DNA from: Bacillota bacterium
GTDB lineage: Bacteria > Bacillota > Clostridia > Oscillospirales > Ethanoligenentaceae
NCBI GenBank assembly: GCA_023391535.1
Contig: JAEWAU010000125.1
Location: 1 to 42,604, forward strand
Length of the DNA stretch: 42,604 bases
Reading direction: 5' to 3'
The notes beneath the pieces were generated by a model. That model was not told the DNA's origin. It ran no database searches and saw only the letters and a program-made list of their open reading frames with translations. The stretch's first letter is position 1; each line of letters starts with the position of its first letter. Position numbers and translations under genes: made by a program. This document shows, piece after piece, positions 38,084 through 42,604 of the stretch.

Positions 38084-38150
38084 TTCTTTAGTACCTTTCC
38101 GGTTGTATCCGATATTCTTCGATTCTTCGCTTTTTCTCCCCTTGCCGCTT

Positions 38151-39359
<1,209 letters not shown>

Positions 39360-39402
39360 GGTTCCTCCCGTCAAATCCACAGATCTTTCGCGTTGCGCGG
39401 CG

Positions 39403-40236
39403 TTATTCTTCTCCGAAGCGCGCGAACAGCCGCGCAAGCTCGGCCTCCTCGGTAAGACGGGTGCCAAGCGGCGTCGCCTTCGAGGCCGTGGCGCCGTGAA
39501 AATCGGTGCCGCCCGTGCAGATCAGGCCGCATTCCCGCGCCGCTTCTAGAGCACGCCGCGTATCCTCCGGCGACTGGCGCGGGTGATGCGCTTCGATGCC
39601 CGCAAGCCCCTGTTTGCTCAGCTCGCCGATTATTTCAAAATTGCCGTAAACCCCGGGATGCGCCAGCACCGGCGCGCCGCCGCTCTCCACGGCGAGACGC
39701 AGCGCGTCCCGGATATCCGGATAGGCGAACTCCTCGCGCGCCCAGCCGTTTTTGCGCGCCGAAAACAGCTCGTCGAACAGCTCCCCGAACACCGAAAGCG
39801 TATAGCCGCGCTGCATGAGCGCCAGCATGATGTGCTGCTTATAGAGCGAAGCGGAAGGCCCCGCGCAGAGCCGGACGTCCTCCGGCGTGATGGGAAAGCG
39901 CCGCGCCACCTTTTCGGCCATGCGCAGGGTGGCTTCGGTGCGGCGCTCCCGCGTTTCCGCGCACAACTCCAGCAGCGCCTGCGGCCGCTTCGGGAAATAG
40001 CACAGCAGGTGCACCTTTTTGCCGTGCGCGAAGTCAAAGGCCGAAATCTCTATGCCCGGCAGCACCTCTACGCCGCACGCGCGCCCGGCCTCCCGCGCTG
40101 GCTCTACGCCGTCCATGGTGTCGTGGTCGGTGAGGGCGACGCACGGAAGCCCCAGCCGCGCGGCGAGGCGAACAAGGCCGGACGGTTCCATCGAGCCGTC
40201 CGACCGGTTGGAATGGCAATGCAGATCGCCCGTCAC
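39403..40236 (-). CDS. PHP-domain phosphoesterase (YciV/RNase AM-like)
   Basis: Metal-dependent phosphoesterase of 277 aa. PHP ligands: GDLHCHSNRSDGS, ALTDHDTMDGV, LPGIEISAFDF, VHLLCYF, VLAHPGVYG, IEAHHPRQSPED and GGTDFHG. The middle (about 100-180) is the helical insertion seen in YciV/TrpH-type proteins, which hydrolyse 3',5'-bisphosphates or trim short RNA 5' ends. That is family knowledge, and the substrate here is not proven. GTG 40236 follows AGAGGG. Its promoter (40282-40310) overlaps the divergent nucleotidase promoter region. It is the first gene of the minus-strand run that includes malic enzyme. Confidence 0.9.
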   Translation of the reverse strand: MTGDLHCHSNRSDGSMEPSGLVRLAARLGLPCVALTDHDTMDGVEPAREAGRACGVEVLPGIEISAFDFAHGKKVHLLCYFPKRPQALLELCAETRERRTEATLRMAEKVARRFPITPEDVRLCAGPSASLYKQHIMLALMQRGYTLSVFGELFDELFSARKNGWAREEFAYPDIRDALRLAVESGGAPVLAHPGVYGNFEIIGELSKQGLAGIEAHHPRQSPEDTRRALEAARECGLICTGGTDFHGATASKATPLGTRLTEEAELARLFARFGEE

Positions 40237-40281
40237 GCAATCACCCTCTTCGGGCTCTCCCGCCCTTTATTTTCTAACCTT

Positions 40282-40310
40282 ATTATACATGAATGAGCGC
40301 CGATTATCAA
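40282..40310 (-). promoter_or_regulatory. Promoter of the PHP/malic-enzyme run
   Basis: Read on the minus strand: TTGATA (40310-40305), 17-bp spacer, perfect TATAAT (40287-40282), 46 nt before the GTG at 40236. Confidence 0.85.
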
Positions 40311-40330
40311 CCGGACGGAGCCTGCGCGCA

Positions 40331-40359
40331 TGGACAAGACGGGCGCGATTTGCTATACT
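40331..40359 (+). promoter_or_regulatory. Promoter of the nucleotidase gene
   Basis: TGGACA (40331-40336), 17-bp spacer, TATACT (40354-40359), 53 nt before ATG 40412. It lies back to back with the minus-strand promoter. Confidence 0.75.
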
Positions 40360-40411
40360 TTTCATGGCGTTTCCCATCGCCCGTTCGCGGGCAGAAAGGC
40401 GGGATTATCCG

Positions 40412-41044
40412 ATGGAAACCAGCTTTTTCGCCCTGCTTTCGCGCATGAAATACATCGCGCGCTGGGGGCTGATGCGCAACACGCGCCCGGAAAATCTTGC
40501 GGAGCACAGCCAGGAGACGGCCCTTTTGGCCCACGCGCTGGCCGTGCTGCGAAACCGGCGCTTCGGCGGGCACGCGGACGAGGGGCGCGCTGCCCTGCTC
40601 GCCCTTTACCACGACGCGGCCGAGATCTTCACGGGCGACCTGCCCACGCCGGTGAAATATTACAACGACGAGCTCAAGGACGCCTACAAAACCGTGGAAA
40701 GCTCCTCGCTGCGGCGCCTGCTCTCGCGCCTGCCCGAGGATCTGCGCCCCGCCTACGCGGAGCTTCTGCTGCCGCGCCCCGGCGACGAGGAGCTTTGGAG
40801 GCTCGTGAAGGCGGCCGATAAGCTTTCGGCGCTGATCAAATGCCTGGAGGAGGAAAAGGCCGGCAACCGGGAGTTTCGCAGCGCGGCCAAAGCGCAGGAG
40901 GACGCATTGCGCGCGATGCACCTGCCTGAGGCGGATTGCTTCCTGCGCGAGTTTCTGCCGCCCTACCGCCTGACGCTCGACGAACAGGAGGGCCGGGCGC
41001 TTCCCGGAGCAAACCGTCCCCAACCGGAGGATGCCGGCGCGTAA
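40412..41044 (+). CDS. 5'-deoxynucleotidase, YfbR-like HD protein
   Basis: HD-domain hydrolase of 210 aa removing phosphate from dNMPs (EC 3.1.3.89 in YfbR). ATG 40412 follows AAAGGCGGG at 8 nt; the long upstream frame is spurious. Motifs: SFFALLSRMKYIARWGLMRN, ENLAEHSQETALLAHAL (first His), LYHDAAEIFTGDLPTPVKYY (the HD pair), and LVKAADKLSALIKCLEEEKA. These match YfbR almost throughout. The final 35 residues (after FLPPYRLTLDEQ) are extra and polar. It has its own promoter and is followed 80 nt later by an ECF-S-like gene, perhaps on the same transcript. Nucleotide salvage is the likely role. Confidence 0.93.
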   Translation: METSFFALLSRMKYIARWGLMRNTRPENLAEHSQETALLAHALAVLRNRRFGGHADEGRAALLALYHDAAEIFTGDLPTPVKYYNDELKDAYKTVESSSLRRLLSRLPEDLRPAYAELLLPRPGDEELWRLVKAADKLSALIKCLEEEKAGNREFRSAAKAQEDALRAMHLPEADCFLREFLPPYRLTLDEQEGRALPGANRPQPEDAGA

Positions 41045-41124
41045 ACGGGCGCCCGCCGCGCCGGATCTGCACACATTGCAATACATACATGCCCGCATCT
41101 GCGGGCGCAGGAGGTTTGACCGAT

Positions 41125-41706
41125 ATGAAAAACCGCAAACTGATCTGGATTACATACACCGCGGTGCTCATCGCGCTCATCGTGCTGGCGCAGCTCCTCA
41201 CGCGCGTCATCCCACCGGTACTCATCGGGCCGTTTCACGCACAGCAGCTCATCACAGGCTCGCTCGTGAATCTGGTGCTCGTGGTGGGGGCGCTGGTGCC
41301 CGGCTTTTCCTGCGCGGCCACGGCGGCGCTGCTTTCGCCCGTTTTCGCGGCCTTGTTCGGAATTCTGCCAGGCGGCCAGCCGATGATGATCCCGGTGGTG
41401 ATGGCCGGAAATTTGGTGCTCGTGTTCGTCGTTTGGGTATTCGGGCGCGCCTCGAACGGCCTTGAGCCTTACGCGGGCGTAATGCTCAGCATCCTCGGCG
41501 TGCTCGCGGGCGCCGCCCTCAAGCAGTACGTGCTGCAAAACGGCACGGAGCGGCTCGTGATTCCGCTGCTGCACCTCAAGGGCAAGCCCGCTCTGCTGCT
41601 CACAACCGCGATGACGACGCCCCAGCTCATCACGGCCGTGGTCGGCGGCCTGCTCGCATTGCTGCTCATGCCCGCCCTGCGCTCGTTCAAAAAGGGCCGG
41701 CGCTGA
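41125..41706 (+). CDS. ECF-transporter S-component-like membrane protein
   Basis: Small membrane protein of 193 aa with about six helices and short loops. The beginning KNRKLIWITYTAVLIALIVL, the loop GPFHAQQLITGSLVNLVLVV, GFSCAATAALLSPVFAALFG and IPVVMAGNLVLVFVV fit the compact S-component (substrate-binding) fold of energy-coupling-factor vitamin transporters. I cannot tell the substrate, and other small permeases remain possible. ATG 41125 follows AGGAGG at 10 nt. A perfect hairpin (GCCCGC 41091-41096 with GCGGGC 41101-41106) sits just before the ribosome site and could affect translation. The C-terminus is basic (FKKGRR). Confidence 0.65.
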   Translation: MKNRKLIWITYTAVLIALIVLAQLLTRVIPPVLIGPFHAQQLITGSLVNLVLVVGALVPGFSCAATAALLSPVFAALFGILPGGQPMMIPVVMAGNLVLVFVVWVFGRASNGLEPYAGVMLSILGVLAGAALKQYVLQNGTERLVIPLLHLKGKPALLLTTAMTTPQLITAVVGGLLALLLMPALRSFKKGRR

Positions 41707-41925
41707 TTTCTCTTTACCCGAGATTCTATGCGACAATTTCGTGTTTCATCCGCTTTAACGGGTACGAGTTCCGGAGGCTGATGCGCATATCGCCATAAAG
41801 GCGGCCGCCTTCAACGTTTTGGAACTCGGCCCGCCCCTGTGCCACGAAACGCAAAACATCCTTTACCCTGCGGCTGTGCGCGTTACGGCAAGTTACGGGA
41901 ATAAGTAAATAATCCGTATAAACGG
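41707..41925. other. Intergenic, no gene seen
   Basis: A minus-strand frame (41726-42028) runs through here but overlaps the rRNA terminator and the tRNA 3' end. I see no supported gene or regulatory element. Confidence 0.6.
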
Positions 41926-41969
41926 CAAACGAAGGGGCCGGGGAAATGAATCCCCGGCCCCTTCGTTTG
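41926..41969 (-). terminator. rRNA operon terminator
   Basis: A perfect 18-19-bp stem: CAAACGAAGGGGCCGGGG (41926-41943) with CCCCGGCCCCTTCGTTTG (41952-41969), loop about 8 nt. It lies after tRNA-Asn on the minus strand and ends the operon. Confidence 0.9.
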
Positions 41970-42017
41970 AGCCCGTTCCAAAAAAGAACCGCTGCACTAT
42001 TGCGCAACGGCCCCCAT

Positions 42018-42093
42018 TGGCTCCTCAAGTAGGACTCGAACCTACGACCCTGCGGTTAACAGCCGCATGCTCTACCAGCTGAGCTATTGAGGA
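42018..42093 (-). tRNA. tRNA-Asn (GTT)
   Basis: 76 nt including encoded CCA. On the minus strand: acceptor TCCTCAA/TTGAGGA with discriminator G, D arm AGCTCAGCTGGTAGAGC, anticodon arm GCGGCTGTTAACCGC giving anticodon GTT, and T arm GTAGGTTCGAGTCCTAC. It is the last gene of the rRNA operon, 39 nt after 5S. Confidence 0.97.
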
Positions 42094-42100
42094 ATATGCA

Positions 42101-42126
42101 GAGATTACGCCTTTCGGCGTAATCTC
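42101..42126 (-). other. Perfect hairpin between 5S and tRNA-Asn
   Basis: GAGATTACGCC pairs perfectly with GGCGTAATCTC; on the transcribed strand the loop is GAAA, a GNRA tetraloop. No T tract, so it looks like a processing structure for precursor RNA rather than a terminator. Confidence 0.75.
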
Positions 42127-42132
42127 GTTAAT

Positions 42133-42248
42133 ACCGGCATCGACCTATTTTCCCGGGCAGTCACCCGCCAAGTATCTTCGGCACCGATGAGCTTAACTTC
42201 CGTGTTCGGTATGGGAACGGGTGGAACCTCATCGTCATAGACACCGAT
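42133..42248 (-). rRNA. rrf: 5S ribosomal RNA
   Basis: About 116 nt, ends good to a few bases. On the minus strand the 5' ATCGGTGTC pairs with the 3' GATGCCGGT to form helix I; internal CCCGTTCCCATACCGAACAC and GGAAGTTAAGCTC are universal 5S blocks. Confidence 0.96.
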
Positions 42249-42571
42249 TCAAAAGTACGCTTCAAAATATAACATAGATACAAGGCGCTTGTCAAGTGGC
42301 CATACTATATTTTGAAACGATTTTTGCTGGATTATAGAAAACCCTTAAATCACAAATAACCATCGTGCATAAACGACAACTATTTGCAGCAACGCGCGGA
42401 ATCCACGCGATGCGGAGGGCCTTCAAAACTGAACAAAGCCAAGCTGCAAAACGGACCGACCGAAGTTTGCGCTCCGGCCGTGCCTTTGGAACGTGCTTCT
42501 CAAAGCACAGCGCCTTGCGGCGCGCGCCCTTTATACAAATCCTCTTTCGAAGATCCGTATCGGACGCTTGA
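42249..42571 (-). other. 23S-5S spacer
   Basis: About 320 nt between 23S and 5S. It contains the GTTCAGTTTTGAAGG block common in Firmicute spacers, an 11-bp inverted repeat (TTCAAAATATA 42261-42271 with TATATTTTGAA 42306-42316), and a promoter-like sequence next to 5S. No tRNA is seen. Confidence 0.8.
42266..42295 (-). promoter_or_regulatory. Promoter-like sequence before 5S rRNA
   Basis: On the minus strand: perfect TTGACA (42295-42290), 18-bp spacer, TATATT (42271-42266), predicting a start about 10 nt before the 5S gene. It would transcribe 5S and tRNA-Asn independently of 23S. The -10 box overlaps one arm of the spacer's 11-bp inverted repeat. Confidence 0.65.
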
Positions 42572-42604
42572 GGTCAAGCCCTCGACATATTAGTATCGGT
42601 CAGC
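42572..42604 (-). rRNA. rrl: 23S ribosomal RNA, 3' end only
   Basis: On the minus strand the last bases read GCTGACCGATACTAATATGT then CGAGGGCTTGACC, the conserved 23S 3' end. The gene runs off the window. Confidence 0.93.

Noticed and set aside
41726..42028. 100-aa minus-strand frame next to the rRNA operon
   Set aside because: It starts in the 3' end of tRNA-Asn and crosses the rRNA terminator, and has no ribosome site or known domain.

Overview
The window reads as one whole draft contig from a spore-forming, high-GC clostridial Firmicute (Oscillospiraceae/Ruminococcaceae-like; genus not determinable by eye). The evidence is a SigK-type sporulation sigma factor, a class D sortase, clostridial ChW repeats, the DUF421/DUF4363 and YhbD/bactofilin pairs, CBO0543 membrane proteins, strong GGAGG ribosome binding sites, and frequent TTG/GTG starts. 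The first 40 bases are low-quality-looking C runs. The last bases are the 3' end of a 23S rRNA gene, the usual place for a draft assembly to break.

Layout. (1) 261-5765, cell surface: a secreted three-ChW-repeat protein and a VanZ-like protein on the minus strand; divergently, a signal-peptide protein ending in an LPAAG sorting signal, a class D sortase overlapping it by ATGA, and an undescribed membrane protein. (2) 5832-9427, exopolysaccharide control: Wzz-like modulator, BY-kinase with a Tyr-rich tail and PHP-type phosphatase, then a second promoter driving a small zinc-ribbon protein and a priming sugar transferase. No other glycosyltransferase, flippase or polymerase is present. (3) 10186-14191: an MFS transporter, a 2-enoate-reductase-like flavoenzyme and its overlapping TetR regulator. 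(4) 14439-19649, a scarred segment: a 5'-truncated sigK, a frameshifted CDP-glycerol glycerophosphotransferase-family remnant cut by an IS3-family remnant, three tandem AT-rich CBO0543-type membrane proteins, DUF4363/DUF421, and a YtrA-type GntR gene with an intact operator whose ABC transporter has collapsed by deletion. (5) 19762-25687: membrane proteins, a CPBP protease, YhbD + bactofilin, an MFS protein with an apparent ATT start, and GlsB. (6) 26030-34289, high-GC core: fabH, ddl-murI-DUF1934-argS, a homocysteine methyltransferase-like protein, VOC and methyltransferase. (7) 34396-41706: GNAT, a minus-strand run (PHP phosphoesterase, malic enzyme, TSCPD protein, unknown, phosphohexomutase), then YfbR-like nucleotidase and an ECF-S-like protein. 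(8) 41926-42604: the end of an rRNA operon on the minus strand (23S, 5S, tRNA-Asn, terminator).

The most interesting items are a family of intergenic repeats with an exact 65-bp unit length (tandem, dispersed and one inverted copy); the LPAAG substrate/sortase pair; the three-gene CBO0543 island; the truncated sigK, which may be the 3' half of a skin-type split gene; and a near-consensus promoter immediately in front of 5S rRNA-tRNA-Asn. Composition is mosaic by eye: moderate GC on the left, AT-rich at 15.4-17.4 kb, very GC-rich from about 17.5 to 41.7 kb. In the GC-rich part almost every gene has long spurious open frames on the opposite strand.
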